This document shows, piece after piece, positions 42,450-52,272 of a stretch of DNA of 64,000 bases (position 1 is the first letter of the stretch; each line of letters opens with the position of its first letter). Below the pieces are notes generated by a model. The model worked only from the letters and a program-made list of their open reading frames with translations. It did not search any database and had not been told where the DNA came from. Source of the DNA: Firmicutes bacterium UBA5493 (GTDB lineage Bacteria > Bacillota > Limnochordia > Darwinibacteriales > Darwinibacteriaceae); contig DIPH01000051.1 of the NCBI GenBank assembly GCA_002424045.1, positions 62,001 through 126,000 on the forward strand, read 5' to 3'. The position numbers were made by a program, and so were the translations under genes.

Positions 42450-43403
42450 TCACTTCGTTAGTTTGGACCACAAGCTTGAGACCGTTCGTTGGTGATCGCC
42501 CTCAATATAGAAGCTGGTACCTCCATCACGCACGGTTCGCACCAAAATCGTCTTCCAAAAACGATGATAATACTCCGGCCGATCCTTTGCTGGCTCTATG
42601 TGATAATCTCTGGAACGAATGGGCTGGATATCCAAGACCGAAGTGGTAAAATTAGAGATTGCACTTCCTTCCTGGTGAGCGACATTACGGGCCATCGACA
42701 AAGCCTTTAGATACACCTCTGGACCCATAACGGCTGTTCCAACATTGAGAAGCACCCCACCCTCTAAATTGCGAACACTTTCGGCGAGAATTAGAAAATC
42801 CGTGTGACTGCCATGCCCAAAACTGGCTCCATCGAAATTCGGGTGTTCGTGAATGATGTCTTGTCCGATGGAGACATGAACCGTAACAGGTACCTTGAGG
42901 CGATAACCTGACGCTAAGATGCTAACATCCTTATGGGGATAGTCTCCCTCAAAGATCGCTTTGCCTAGTGTTTCACCAATCCCATACCCTTTGTGGGCAC
43001 CCTCTTTAACCAGATCATTGATCTGGCCCGTTTCCTTCCAGAGGCCAAACTGCCCTTCACTGATGTAACGGGGTACACTCTCTGTGGTTGCACCGATTAA
43101 AGCTAACTCATAATCGTGAATTGCGCAAGCCCCATTCAGTCCCACGTGAGTAATAAAACCTCTTTCCATCAAGTCGATGATAAAGCGGCTCATTCCGGTC
43201 TTGATTACATGCGCACCCATCATCAAAATTACCGCGGCTCCATCGTTTCTTGCCCTAACGACCCTCGAGACCAGCTCATCTAGCTCTGGTTCTTCCATTT
43301 CCTGCACACAATTCAGTTGTTTTACATCCTCAAGCGTCATATCATGCTCGCGTTCATTAAGAGGTTTAAGCTTCAGCTTTGTTAAGTCAAACCGAGGATA
43401 CAT
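42450..43403 (-). CDS. Deoxyhypusine-synthase-like protein of unknown function
   Basis: 317 residues from the ATG at 43403 (GGAAGGAG upstream). Conserved parts: AVILMMGAHVIKTGMSRFIIDLMERGFITHVGLNGACAIHDYELALIG, then YRLKVPVTVHVSIGQDIIHEHP and GGVLLNVGTAVMGPEVYLKAL. The Rossmann-like pattern is that of proteins often labelled deoxyhypusine synthase family in bacteria without hypusine. I recall such proteins next to PfkB, SIS and HAD genes. Reaction unknown; NAD binding is likely. Its stable place between a phosphatase and a heptose-type kinase suggests a sugar-phosphate step. Confidence 0.65.
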   Translation of the reverse strand: MYPRFDLTKLKLKPLNEREHDMTLEDVKQLNCVQEMEEPELDELVSRVVRARNDGAAVILMMGAHVIKTGMSRFIIDLMERGFITHVGLNGACAIHDYELALIGATTESVPRYISEGQFGLWKETGQINDLVKEGAHKGYGIGETLGKAIFEGDYPHKDVSILASGYRLKVPVTVHVSIGQDIIHEHPNFDGASFGHGSHTDFLILAESVRNLEGGVLLNVGTAVMGPEVYLKALSMARNVAHQEGSAISNFTTSVLDIQPIRSRDYHIEPAKDRPEYYHRFWKTILVRTVRDGGTSFYIEGDHQRTVSSLWSKLTK

Positions 43404-44220
43404 CGAGATCAACTCCTTCCGTCAATCCAAGAAACAGGGCTTCTTGGCATCTATAGTCTCCGATTATTACGTCCGCACCAGCTTTGATCAATCTCGAGCG
43501 TTTCCAACGGTCAATACCCCTGCGCTCCTTCTCCCTAGACGCCACCCCTACAGCAATTCCACCTACGACCTTCACATTTTCAATTTCCACATAGCCATCA
43601 CCAAAGCCCAACAGAGCTTCAGCGGTCTGTATTCTAGGAAGGATAAGCTCCTTAATCACCTTCTCTTTGGAAAACATTTTATAATCGTCCAAAGCCCCAT
43701 AAATACCGCCATTAAAATAGTCGCTAACCCCTAAAGCAGCGGCCTCTTCCTGCACATATTCATGATCCGTTCCGCTCGCCAAATACAAGTCCAATCCTTG
43801 GCTACGTAAATAATCTAGTAGCTCCAGACTACCAGGAACCAAATACTGTTCTGGTTCAACTTTTCCTGTCTTCAATCCCCAGACCCGATCCTCGATATGG
43901 AGCAGTAACCTCCGGCTATACTCAGCTTTGTACACAGAAGGGTCTTCTGGTCTTCCGCCCCTTCTTCTTATTTCATCGGCCAAATACATGCACTGATAGA
44001 TGGTTTGTTTACCAGTGAGTAAATCCACAAACTCACGCACGCATTGGCCAATCTCTTCCTGTGACTGCCCCTGAGATACCTCAGTTAATACCTCAGCAAA
44101 GTAGGAATACATGATGGGCTGCCACCCCTCACGTATCAAAGAGATGGTTCCGTCAAAATCAAATAGGACTGCCTGAAAATTCCTTTGCACGTCTTCATTA
44201 ATCCATTCGATATGCCCCAT
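43387..44220 (-). CDS. HAD-superfamily phosphatase
   Basis: 277 residues. Motif I AVLFDFDGTIS, motif II LASGTD, motif III Lys in KEKVIKEL and motif IV GFGDGYVEIE. A helical cap lies between motifs I and II, as in phosphoglycolate-phosphatase-like HADs; it is not GmhB-like, which lacks a large cap. It overlaps the next gene by 17 bases. Predicted to dephosphorylate a sugar phosphate of the locus. Confidence 0.87.
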   Translation of the reverse strand: MGHIEWINEDVQRNFQAVLFDFDGTISLIREGWQPIMYSYFAEVLTEVSQGQSQEEIGQCVREFVDLLTGKQTIYQCMYLADEIRRRGGRPEDPSVYKAEYSRRLLLHIEDRVWGLKTGKVEPEQYLVPGSLELLDYLRSQGLDLYLASGTDHEYVQEEAAALGVSDYFNGGIYGALDDYKMFSKEKVIKELILPRIQTAEALLGFGDGYVEIENVKVVGGIAVGVASREKERRGIDRWKRSRLIKAGADVIIGDYRCQEALFLGLTEGVDLDVSSV

Positions 44221-44328
44221 TAACTTGCTCCTTAGAAAAGATAGTCTTTGTAACCGGTATGTTTAATAGAAAGCGATCGCCAGAAGACCTCACCTGCGGA
44301 AAGGTGAGATCTTCTGGGTTAGTCCATC

Positions 44329-47300
44329 CTATTTGAACCTGACCTTGAAGGTTTTGATTTGGTAAGGTTTAATAGTGAACTCGAAGGAGTTATCAGTAAC
44401 TAGATCCAATGTCCGCTCAGTCTCTTCCATCAGATTTGTTTCCCATACTTGTTGTATTGACTTGAAGAGATCTACACGCACCGTTTCCCTGGAGTTGCCA
44501 TATTCATAGAAACGCAAGATCAGACTGTCATCATCCTCTGCGCGTTTTACCGTTTCCAGCATGGTGGATTGACCAGTAGCAGTGATGAAGGACTGGTGGC
44601 TTGGCAGCTCGCCTTCTGAGCTTGTTGCAATCACTGCTTTTAGAGGACAATTTAGGTTATAAGCCTCTTGTGCAGTCCCGCCTGTCAACCAATCCCCTGG
44701 ATGAGGATACAAGCTATATGTGAAGGAATGGTGCCCCTGATCTTGGTTAGGGTCAGGATACACACCGGACTTAAGCAGTGTAAGGCTTAAGGTATTGCCC
44801 TTCACATCATAGCCGTACTTGCAGTCGTTGAGCAAACTGACCCCATAGCTCCGTTCAGACAAGTCGGCCCACTTTTGGGCTGCAGTTTCGAACTTCGCAT
44901 AATCCCAAGTTGTATTGTCATGTGTGGGTCTTTCCACGTTACCAAACTGGATCTCATAGGTTGCCTTAGTGGCTCTTAAATCTACCGGAAACGCCGCCTT
45001 CAACAAAATCTGGTTTTGATGCCAATCCACCTCGGTTTTGAAGTCTACCCGACGTTTGTCAGCATAAATGACCATGCGCTGTTCAATTGTGGAATCAAGA
45101 AAGTTCCACCTTAAGGTGAGTACTCCACGGTCAGGTCCCGCTTCTTCCACCGAAATTTCTTCTAAATCATCGACAATATACTCTTTGTCTTTGTAATAAA
45201 CATCGATATCCCAAGCGCTGTAATTCATGGGGCGATCCTCAAAGGCGCGGATAACGTTGGCCTTAGCACCGTCAGGAACCAACTCGCGATCAGTTTCTTT
45301 ATCATACCAAGAGATAATGTGACCGTTTTGATCTAGTTTGATCTGGTAGAATCGGTTCTCCACATAGTCTTTCCTTACTATAAGCTCATCTTCAAAGGAA
45401 TGGTCTTCTGTAGCACCATCAACCATGCGAAACGCCTTATAGCCTAGTGCTGGTATTTCCTGTACGCGCACCAAGAGTTCCTTCTCGTTCTTACCCACTA
45501 CCTTAGTTGGGAGTAGGTCGCCTCCAGAGTTCATAAAGCACTTCTTCGCCAGCTCCTCCGTCCATGGCAAGGAGACAAAGCCATCCCGCTCCCAAGGCAA
45601 AGAGTTGAACACCACTAGGTTCTCCCCATGTATCGTAATGTTCTCTGCAATTGTTGTTAGCCCCTTGTTTAGGGTATCTCTTCCAGTCTCGATAATTTCG
45701 GCAAATTGCTCCTCGCTATCCTCGTAGACCTCACCAATGGAAGAACCGGGTAATATGTCATGGAATTGATTTAGCAGAATCGTTTTCCAACCTGAATCAA
45801 TCACGTCTTTCGGATACTTGTGAATGGGTTGCACCAAGCTGGCCACTGAGTTAAACAATTCAACATCATGATAAAGAAATTCGCTTACCCTGTTATTCTT
45901 CTTCACCTTACCCTGGGACGTGTAGGTACCGCGGTGGAACTCTAAGTAAAGCTCGCCATCCCACACTGGAAGATCAGGATTGGATTCCACTCTTTCTTCA
46001 AGTCCTGCAAAGAACTCCTCTGCTTCTGTGAACTTTACATCTGGTAGCACAGGCAATTCAGCTATAATCTTAGCTGTCTCAATCATCCCTTCAGTGGGTC
46101 CACCCCCACCATCACCCCAGCCATAGGCCAAGAGGAGTTCGTCATTAATGTCTTTTTGCCGATAATTATCCCAAATTCCCTGTACGCTCTTGGGATCAAC
46201 GACGGCGTTATACGCATAGAATGCGCGTCCAAGGTATTCTGGAGTCGTAATGAAATGCGTTAAGACCTCTGTGCCATCCATACCTTTCCACAAGAAGGTG
46301 TCGTGTTCAGGCCGGTTGAACTGACTCCAGCTAATTTTTGTGGTCATAAAATACTTTAAGCCACTACGTTTAATAATCTGAGGCAACGCCCAAGAGTAAC
46401 CAAAAACATCAGGCAACCAAAGAACAGTGCATATCTTGCCGAACTCCTCCTTGATAAAGCGAGTTCCGTATAAAAATTGTCGAACCAAAGACTCACCAGA
46501 AGGTATGTTACAATCTGCCTCGACCCACATTCCCCCCGTTACTTCCCACTGACCCGCTTGCACACGTTTCTTAATCTGCTCGTAAATCTCCGGATTGTCC
46601 TCTTTAATGAACTCATATAGTTGGGGCTGAGTCTGAATGTACTTAAACTCGGGATAACGATCCATCAAGTTAAGCATCGTGGTAAATGTACGTTCCACCT
46701 TCTCCCTGGTATGCCGCAATCTCCACAACCAGGCCACATCAATATGCGAGTGACCAACTAGATGCACCATCGGTTTATTCTCAATTGCTGGTTTGTATTC
46801 GCTGAGGCGCGTCTTTAGAGAGCAATTGGCTTTCTTTACGGAGGCATAGAACTCTTCGCTTCTAGGAACCCGAAAGTCAATCATATTGATTGCTTCGTCT
46901 AGAAACTGGAGCAAATTATTCCGATCATAGACATGTTCCTTGATGTTCTGAATCGCCTCAAAGGTTACAGAGGCTCTCAAATAAAACTCCTCTGCCTCTG
47001 GGTTAACCAGGCATAAACGAGCCACCTCGAAGCAGCGCTTCTCGTCCTGCAAACCGCTGAAGGCCTTGATGAGAAACTCGACCCTGCCGCCGCCATACAT
47101 TTCGGGTTCTAACCTTACCTGAGTATGATTCATGTCTAGAGCTTGAACAGGCTTGCCACTGATCAAGAGCAGGCCTTCAGCACCCTTTGTTGCAAACAAA
47201 TCGCCGTCACCCATGTTCAGTTCCAAGACCAGGGAATCACCAATCCATGCTGTAGGTACATCCACAGAGCCTCTAAACCAGGCTGTTACATCTCTGCCTC

Positions 47301-47451
47301 CCCAAAAGTCTCCAACTCGAAATGCTTCCCACTGCCCTGGCACTTCGTCAGTGCAAATCTGTAGATTTTCAATTGGAACAACGCCGGAGTTCACATATTC
47401 CCCTAAGTCCTCAAGGTATCGCTTGACCTTGCCATCGATCATATTACGCAT
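44329..47451 (-). CDS. GH38 alpha-mannosidase
   Basis: 1040 residues, the full bacterial GH38 length. Zinc site and catalytic regions: H234-S-H236-I-D238-VAWLW and nucleophile D348 in LWLPDVFGYSW; further YGWGDGGGGPT. C-terminal beta-sandwich domains follow. No signal peptide, so it acts inside on imported oligosaccharides, releasing mannose from alpha-mannosides. GGAGG before the ATG; overlaps the ribokinase stop by eight bases. Confidence 0.95.
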   Translation of the reverse strand: MRNMIDGKVKRYLEDLGEYVNSGVVPIENLQICTDEVPGQWEAFRVGDFWGGRDVTAWFRGSVDVPTAWIGDSLVLELNMGDGDLFATKGAEGLLLISGKPVQALDMNHTQVRLEPEMYGGGRVEFLIKAFSGLQDEKRCFEVARLCLVNPEAEEFYLRASVTFEAIQNIKEHVYDRNNLLQFLDEAINMIDFRVPRSEEFYASVKKANCSLKTRLSEYKPAIENKPMVHLVGHSHIDVAWLWRLRHTREKVERTFTTMLNLMDRYPEFKYIQTQPQLYEFIKEDNPEIYEQIKKRVQAGQWEVTGGMWVEADCNIPSGESLVRQFLYGTRFIKEEFGKICTVLWLPDVFGYSWALPQIIKRSGLKYFMTTKISWSQFNRPEHDTFLWKGMDGTEVLTHFITTPEYLGRAFYAYNAVVDPKSVQGIWDNYRQKDINDELLLAYGWGDGGGGPTEGMIETAKIIAELPVLPDVKFTEAEEFFAGLEERVESNPDLPVWDGELYLEFHRGTYTSQGKVKKNNRVSEFLYHDVELFNSVASLVQPIHKYPKDVIDSGWKTILLNQFHDILPGSSIGEVYEDSEEQFAEIIETGRDTLNKGLTTIAENITIHGENLVVFNSLPWERDGFVSLPWTEELAKKCFMNSGGDLLPTKVVGKNEKELLVRVQEIPALGYKAFRMVDGATEDHSFEDELIVRKDYVENRFYQIKLDQNGHIISWYDKETDRELVPDGAKANVIRAFEDRPMNYSAWDIDVYYKDKEYIVDDLEEISVEEAGPDRGVLTLRWNFLDSTIEQRMVIYADKRRVDFKTEVDWHQNQILLKAAFPVDLRATKATYEIQFGNVERPTHDNTTWDYAKFETAAQKWADLSERSYGVSLLNDCKYGYDVKGNTLSLTLLKSGVYPDPNQDQGHHSFTYSLYPHPGDWLTGGTAQEAYNLNCPLKAVIATSSEGELPSHQSFITATGQSTMLETVKRAEDDDSLILRFYEYGNSRETVRVDLFKSIQQVWETNLMEETERTLDLVTDNSFEFTIKPYQIKTFKVRFK

Positions 47452-48391
47452 GCGCTCGCCTCCTTGTCATTTTTCCTAAAAACTCTTCCACTTCTTGCTC
47501 CGTTGGCAACGAGGGAATTGCCCCCTGCCTAGTCACGGTAAGAGCTCCTACTGCATTGGCATACTGAACCGCTTCCTCAAGGGGAAAACCGCAGGAAACT
47601 TGGGTTGCCAAAGCACCATTAAAGGCATCTCCTGCCGCCACCGTATCTACTGGCTGAACCGAAAACCCATCAACATGGATAAACGAATCTCCAGAAGCAA
47701 GCAGAGCACCTTTCTCGCCCAAGGTGATAATCACGTTCTTTGGTCCCCTATCCAAAAGGACTGCCGCAGCCCTCTTCGCCGATTGCAGATCACGAACGGG
47801 AACCCCAGTTAACAGTTCTGCCTCTGTCTCGTTGGGCGTCAAGTAGGTTACAGTCGCCAAAAGATCATCCTCAAGCTCACGGGCTGGTGCGGGATTGAGA
47901 ACCACAGGGACGCCGTGTTTGCTGCCCATTTTCACAGCCTCTTTCACCGTTTCAATGTCCATCTCTAGCTGTAGCATCAAGAGGTCGTGGGACGCCATAA
48001 CAGGTTCTAAAGTAGCCAAGTCAGCTAGATTGAACCTGAGGTTGGCACCTGGCACTACTACGATCCTGTTGTCTCCCCCATCGTCGAGAGTAATGGAACC
48101 TATACCAGTAGAAGCGCTAGCATCACGTAATACATGTCCCACAGAGATACCTTCTTCTTCTAAGGCAACCAACATTTCGTCGCCGAAGAAATCTTTGCCG
48201 AGCTTGCCCGCCATAGTGACGGAAGCTCCTAAACGTGCTGCGGCCACTGCCTGGTTAGCTCCTTTACCCCCAAGAAACCGGTTGAAGCTGCTCCCAATCA
48301 CTGTCTCTCCGCTCTTGGGTGCCCGAGGCGTTCTTACCACTAAATCAATCATGAAGCTACCAATGACCATAATGCGCGGTTTTTTTACCAT
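47444..48391 (-). CDS. rbsK: Ribokinase
   Basis: 315 residues. PfkB-family with RbsK traits: GSFMIDLVVRTPRAPKSGETVIG, GGKGANQAVAAARLG, NPAPAR, TPNETEAELLTG, GEKGALLAS and catalytic AAGDAFNGAL. Phosphorylates ribose or a related pentose/furanose. Five bases after the KdsD-like gene. Confidence 0.9.
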   Translation of the reverse strand: MVKKPRIMVIGSFMIDLVVRTPRAPKSGETVIGSSFNRFLGGKGANQAVAAARLGASVTMAGKLGKDFFGDEMLVALEEEGISVGHVLRDASASTGIGSITLDDGGDNRIVVVPGANLRFNLADLATLEPVMASHDLLMLQLEMDIETVKEAVKMGSKHGVPVVLNPAPARELEDDLLATVTYLTPNETEAELLTGVPVRDLQSAKRAAAVLLDRGPKNVIITLGEKGALLASGDSFIHVDGFSVQPVDTVAAGDAFNGALATQVSCGFPLEEAVQYANAVGALTVTRQGAIPSLPTEQEVEEFLGKMTRRRAHA

Positions 48392-48396
48392 AGCCG

Positions 48397-49002
48397 TTAC
48401 CTCCCCTCATCTTTCAATGCGGAAAGTTGCTCTCCGAGGCTTCCACCAGGATGATAACGGTGAAAGTCGCTATCCTCAAATCCGCCCAGCATGGAGAGGG
48501 TCACCGCCAAAGCATCCCCAAGCACTAGGGTCATGACCGCGCTAGTTGTGGGAGCTAGATTAAGGTGGTCTGACTCTCGACTATATGTGTAAACCAAAGC
48601 TATATCAGTCAGTTGAGCCAAGGTCGACTCAGCTTTTCCTGTAATGGCTATTTTGCTACACCCAATCTTCTTGAGAATGGGCAACACGCTGAGTACTTCT
48701 TTGGTTTCACCGCTATTGGAGATAAGTATAACCACGTCTCCGTTTTCAATCATTCCTGAATCTCCATGTACAGCCTCGCAGGCATGAACAAAGAAAGCTG
48801 GAGTACCTGTACTGGCCAGTGAAGCTGCAATCTTGCGCCCAATAATGCCCGACTTTCCGACTCCCGAGACAACAACCTTGCCTTTGCACTTTCGAATTAG
48901 ATCTACAGCCTTCACAAAGCTCTGATCAAGTTGATCAACTAAACTAGTGATGGCATCTGCTTCGATTTTGATAGCATTCTTAGCAAACCCCAATACATTC
49001 AT
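48397..49002 (-). CDS. KdsD-like sugar-phosphate isomerase (SIS domain only)
   Basis: 201 residues. VVSGVGKSGIIGRKIAASLASTGTPAFFVHACEAVHGDSGMI and ISNSGETKEVL, ending FHRYHPGGSLGEQL are the KdsD/KpsF arabinose-5-phosphate isomerase pattern. The C-terminal CBS pair of KdsD is absent, as in short homologues. It interconverts a ketose and aldose phosphate. It may act on the ribokinase product. Confidence 0.88.
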   Translation of the reverse strand: MNVLGFAKNAIKIEADAITSLVDQLDQSFVKAVDLIRKCKGKVVVSGVGKSGIIGRKIAASLASTGTPAFFVHACEAVHGDSGMIENGDVVILISNSGETKEVLSVLPILKKIGCSKIAITGKAESTLAQLTDIALVYTYSRESDHLNLAPTTSAVMTLVLGDALAVTLSMLGGFEDSDFHRYHPGGSLGEQLSALKDEGR

Positions 49003-49116
49003 TTTACGATCACCCTTTGAGAGAGAAATAAAGAAGCAGAGCGAGGCACCAGTCCATCACACTCTGCTCCGTTAACATTTTGTCAAGTGCAACTGCTCTG
49101 GCCCGAAATGGACTGT

Positions 49117-49944
49117 TTAGCCTTTCACAGCACCTTCTGTGAGGCCCATGATAATATACCTTTGGGCGAAGGCAAACACCAACATTGTTGGTAGCAAGGC
49201 TACGACAATACCTGCACTGAGCACTCCCCAATTCACTCCAGCTTTGGAGATAAAGGAATTGAGTGCAACGGGCACAGTCATGTTATGGTTGGAACTCAAC
49301 AGCATAACCGCCAAGAACAACTCGTTCCAAATATTCACAAAAGCGAAACTAAAGATGGCTGCTAAACCAGGCAGAGTCAGAGGCAACACGACTTTGACAA
49401 TCGTCTGGGTACGAGTACATCCATCAGTCATTGCCACTTCCTCTAGAGCTACGGGAATACGGTCAAAGAAGCTCTTGGCCATAATTGTGGAGAAAGCTAT
49501 CATCATGGATACGTAGACAAAAGTGATGGCAATGAGACTGTCTGTCATGCCTATTTTCGCTAGAGAAATAAAGAGCGGGCTCATCAACATATACGTAGGG
49601 ATGATTTGGGTAAAGTACATGCCCAAAAGCAAAATCAGTTTAGGTCTTCTGCTCCTGATTCGCGATAGGGCATAACCGCTAAATACAGAGATTAGTAACG
49701 CACCTGCGGATGCCAATAAGGAGATAAGCAAACTGTTCTTAAAGTAGATGGAGAAATCGCTGATTCGAAAGAGATATTTGTAGTTCTCAAACGTCACCTC
49801 AGATGGCCAGTACCGAATGGGAAAAGTGTAAATCTCCTGACCTCCTTTGAGGGAGGTTACAATTACCCAATAAAGAGGTCCCAAGGCCACTACTAAAAAC
49901 AAACCAAGCAAGAGCACTTTCAGAGTACGCAGAAGTAGCTTCAA
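49117..49944 (-). CDS. Sugar ABC transporter permease (MalG-like, importer 2)
   Basis: 275 residues, six transmembrane helices, ATPase loop PVALEEVAMTDGCTRTQTIVKVVLPLTLPG. It starts with a TTG at 49944 that overlaps the previous stop as TTGA, with AAGGAGGAG upstream; a longer frame reading into the MalF gene is spurious. Confidence 0.92.
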   Translation of the reverse strand: MKLLLRTLKVLLLGLFLVVALGPLYWVIVTSLKGGQEIYTFPIRYWPSEVTFENYKYLFRISDFSIYFKNSLLISLLASAGALLISVFSGYALSRIRSRRPKLILLLGMYFTQIIPTYMLMSPLFISLAKIGMTDSLIAITFVYVSMMIAFSTIMAKSFFDRIPVALEEVAMTDGCTRTQTIVKVVLPLTLPGLAAIFSFAFVNIWNELFLAVMLLSSNHNMTVPVALNSFISKAGVNWGVLSAGIVVALLPTMLVFAFAQRYIIMGLTEGAVKG

Positions 49945-50828
49945 AACGTCTCCTCCTTCCCAGAGGTCAGGCGCAGATAAAGGAGAGCATACGTGAACAA
50001 AAGAACCATGATCACTACACCGAAAGCAGAACCCTGGCCGTAGTCGTAAAATTTCAGGATCTTGTTGATCATCTGCGTGGCCAAAATGTTCGTACTGTTG
50101 CTGGGTCCTCCTCCGGTCATGGCGTAGATAATATCGGGGAAGTTCATAATCCACATGGTCCTTAGCAATGTTGTGCTAATAATCGTAGGTTTAATGTATG
50201 GAATGGTAATACTAAATAGCCTGCGAAGTGGACCTGCTCCGTCAATTTTACCTGCTTCCATCAGCTCAGCAGGGACAGACTGCAGGGCAGCGAGGAGCAT
50301 AATGGCAAAAAACGGTACACCATACCAGATGTTCGCCACAATCACTGAAGCCATAGCGTAGCTGGGGTTGGAAAGAAACCCAACAGGATTGCTAATTAGA
50401 CCCAGGCGCAGAAGAATATCATTAACCAGGCCAAACTGTCCGTTGAAAATCCAGGCCCAAACCAACCCGATGGCAAAACCAGACAAGGCCCAAGGATAGA
50501 AGACTAGGGACGAGTAGATTCCCCTGCCCCGAAAAGGTTTCTGCATAAGCAAGGCCAAAATAAACCCCAGCACGAACTGGAGGGCCAAGGAGACGCAAAC
50601 CCAAATCAACGTATTGAGCATGATTTGACCAAAGTTGAAGTTGATATCCGTGAAAATTGCTTTGAAGTTGTCAAAACCTATGAACGGAGTATTAGTCATG
50701 TCAAAAAGCGTGTACTTCTGAAAAGCTATAACCGTGCCTTGAATAATGGGATAATACAGAAAGAGAGTAAGCAGAACGAAAGCCGGTATCATGATTAGAA
50801 AAAAGTAGCGCGCACTCTGTTCGCGCAT
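49941..50828 (-). CDS. Sugar ABC transporter permease (MalF-like, importer 2)
   Basis: 295 residues, six transmembrane helices, ATPase loop PAELMEAGKIDGAGPLRRLFSITIPYIKP. GAGGTGAT before the ATG. Coupled to the MalG gene by TTGA. Confidence 0.93.
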   Translation of the reverse strand: MREQSARYFFLIMIPAFVLLTLFLYYPIIQGTVIAFQKYTLFDMTNTPFIGFDNFKAIFTDINFNFGQIMLNTLIWVCVSLALQFVLGFILALLMQKPFRGRGIYSSLVFYPWALSGFAIGLVWAWIFNGQFGLVNDILLRLGLISNPVGFLSNPSYAMASVIVANIWYGVPFFAIMLLAALQSVPAELMEAGKIDGAGPLRRLFSITIPYIKPTIISTTLLRTMWIMNFPDIIYAMTGGGPSNSTNILATQMINKILKFYDYGQGSAFGVVIMVLLFTYALLYLRLTSGKEETF

Positions 50829-50860
50829 ATCATCACCTCTTTAGTAGCAGCAGTTATCGT

Positions 50861-50892
50861 AAAAGTGCCGGGTGGCACCTACTGTGCCACCC
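50861..50892 (-). terminator. Hairpin after the importer 2 binding-protein gene
   Basis: GGGTGGCAC pairs perfectly with GTGCCACCC around CTACT. The sequence AAGTGCCGGGTGGCACC also resembles dispersed REP-like units in other Firmicutes, so it may be a repeat used as a stabilising hairpin. Confidence 0.65.
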
Positions 50893-50907
50893 TGTCTTAA
50901 TGAGTGA

Positions 50908-52161
50908 TTACTTCGTCCAGTAATCGGTCCATTTCTGGAGCATTTGATCAAGCGTCATCCTGCCAAGGAGAACACTTTGTACGTCGGTTTCGTAAACGAC
51001 ATCCCATCCGGGCCATTTTGCGGACGCCAAAGGATAGGTCTTCAGCAAGAATGTGTCAGGGTTAGCCATTTCATAGCGATATGCCTGATAATGCTTGCCT
51101 TGGAAGTGTTCATTGATGTCGAACGTTGTTCTGTGAACTGGCAGTGGACCCCAATGTTCATTGAAATAGCCATTCTTCTCAGCACTGGAAATCCATTGGA
51201 TGAAATTCCATGCTTCCTCTTTGTGCTTGGAGTAACTTGGAATACCCATACCGCAGAAGCCGTAGTCAATCAGAGTAAAGTCGTGGGGACCTACAGGTAA
51301 GGGAACAACTTCGTACTTATCCTCGCCAAGCAAGTTGTTAATCAGTGGAATGGCGTCTGGATCTTGAATCAAGAAAGGAGTTGTTCCTGAAACAAAACCA
51401 TTTACCTGCTCATTGAAGCCCCAGTTAATTCCGTCTGGAGGTGTGCCTTCTTTAAAGAGAGTTATATAAGCTTCCATACCCTGTTTGAATCCGGGGTCTA
51501 AGAAAAAGGTCTCATCTTCAGAATAGATGAATTCGCTGTTAGCAACGTCATCAACACATACTGAGGCAAACAAGTCACCAAACTTCATCGTAGCGCCCTT
51601 ACCTCTCCAGGCAAAACCATACTGGTTCTTGGAAGGATCGGTAATCTGGCGGCAAATTTCAATGAGCTCCTCTACCGTTTCGGGCATTTCGGTAATACCG
51701 TATTCAGCCAGGACGTCGGTTCTTGCATAGAGTGCTTTAATGAAAATCGCCTGAGGAACCAAGTAGGGCGTATCATCCACAGTCTTAGCAGCTGCAATCG
51801 CCACAGGAGTCAGAGTCTCAGCCTCAGACCAAGCTTCATAATAAGGCGTCAAGTCGGTAAGCTTCTTGTTATTCACAAACTGCTTAACCGTATAGTCTCG
51901 GATTTCGATAATGTCCAGATCTTGGTTTGTATTAAGCATCAACGTTGCTTTTTGGTCTGCCTGCTCATAAGGTGGCGAAATGAGGTTGATCTTAATGCTA
52001 GGATTCATGGCCTCATATTCTGCAATCAAGTCCCTGAGTAAAGCAGTTCTTTCTGGACTAGTCATAACCTCAAGGAAATTCAAAGTAATTGTGTTAGCTG
52101 ATACCGTAGCGCTAACCAAGAGTGTTAATACAACCAACATTAGAAGACTTCGTTTCAACAT
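50908..52161 (-). CDS. Sugar ABC transporter solute-binding protein (importer 2)
   Basis: 417 residues, family 1. Signal peptide 1-22 (LLMLVVLTLLVSATVSA) without lipobox; mature NTITLNFLEVMTSPERTALLRDLI. AAGGAGG before the ATG. It follows the GH172-like gene; 111 bases separate them. Specificity unknown; a mannose-containing oligosaccharide is suggested by the GH38 enzyme downstream. Confidence 0.92.
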   Translation of the reverse strand: MLKRSLLMLVVLTLLVSATVSANTITLNFLEVMTSPERTALLRDLIAEYEAMNPSIKINLISPPYEQADQKATLMLNTNQDLDIIEIRDYTVKQFVNNKKLTDLTPYYEAWSEAETLTPVAIAAAKTVDDTPYLVPQAIFIKALYARTDVLAEYGITEMPETVEELIEICRQITDPSKNQYGFAWRGKGATMKFGDLFASVCVDDVANSEFIYSEDETFFLDPGFKQGMEAYITLFKEGTPPDGINWGFNEQVNGFVSGTTPFLIQDPDAIPLINNLLGEDKYEVVPLPVGPHDFTLIDYGFCGMGIPSYSKHKEEAWNFIQWISSAEKNGYFNEHWGPLPVHRTTFDINEHFQGKHYQAYRYEMANPDTFLLKTYPLASAKWPGWDVVYETDVQSVLLGRMTLDQMLQKWTDYWTK

Positions 52162-52272
52162 AGTGTACCTCCTTAGTATTAAGCGTGTGTGTTTTCTTAA
52201 CTTCCTGGATGAGCTAACACGTTACCCCCTTTCCCAAACTTCTTGTTTACCAGACATTTCTCGCAACCAGCC

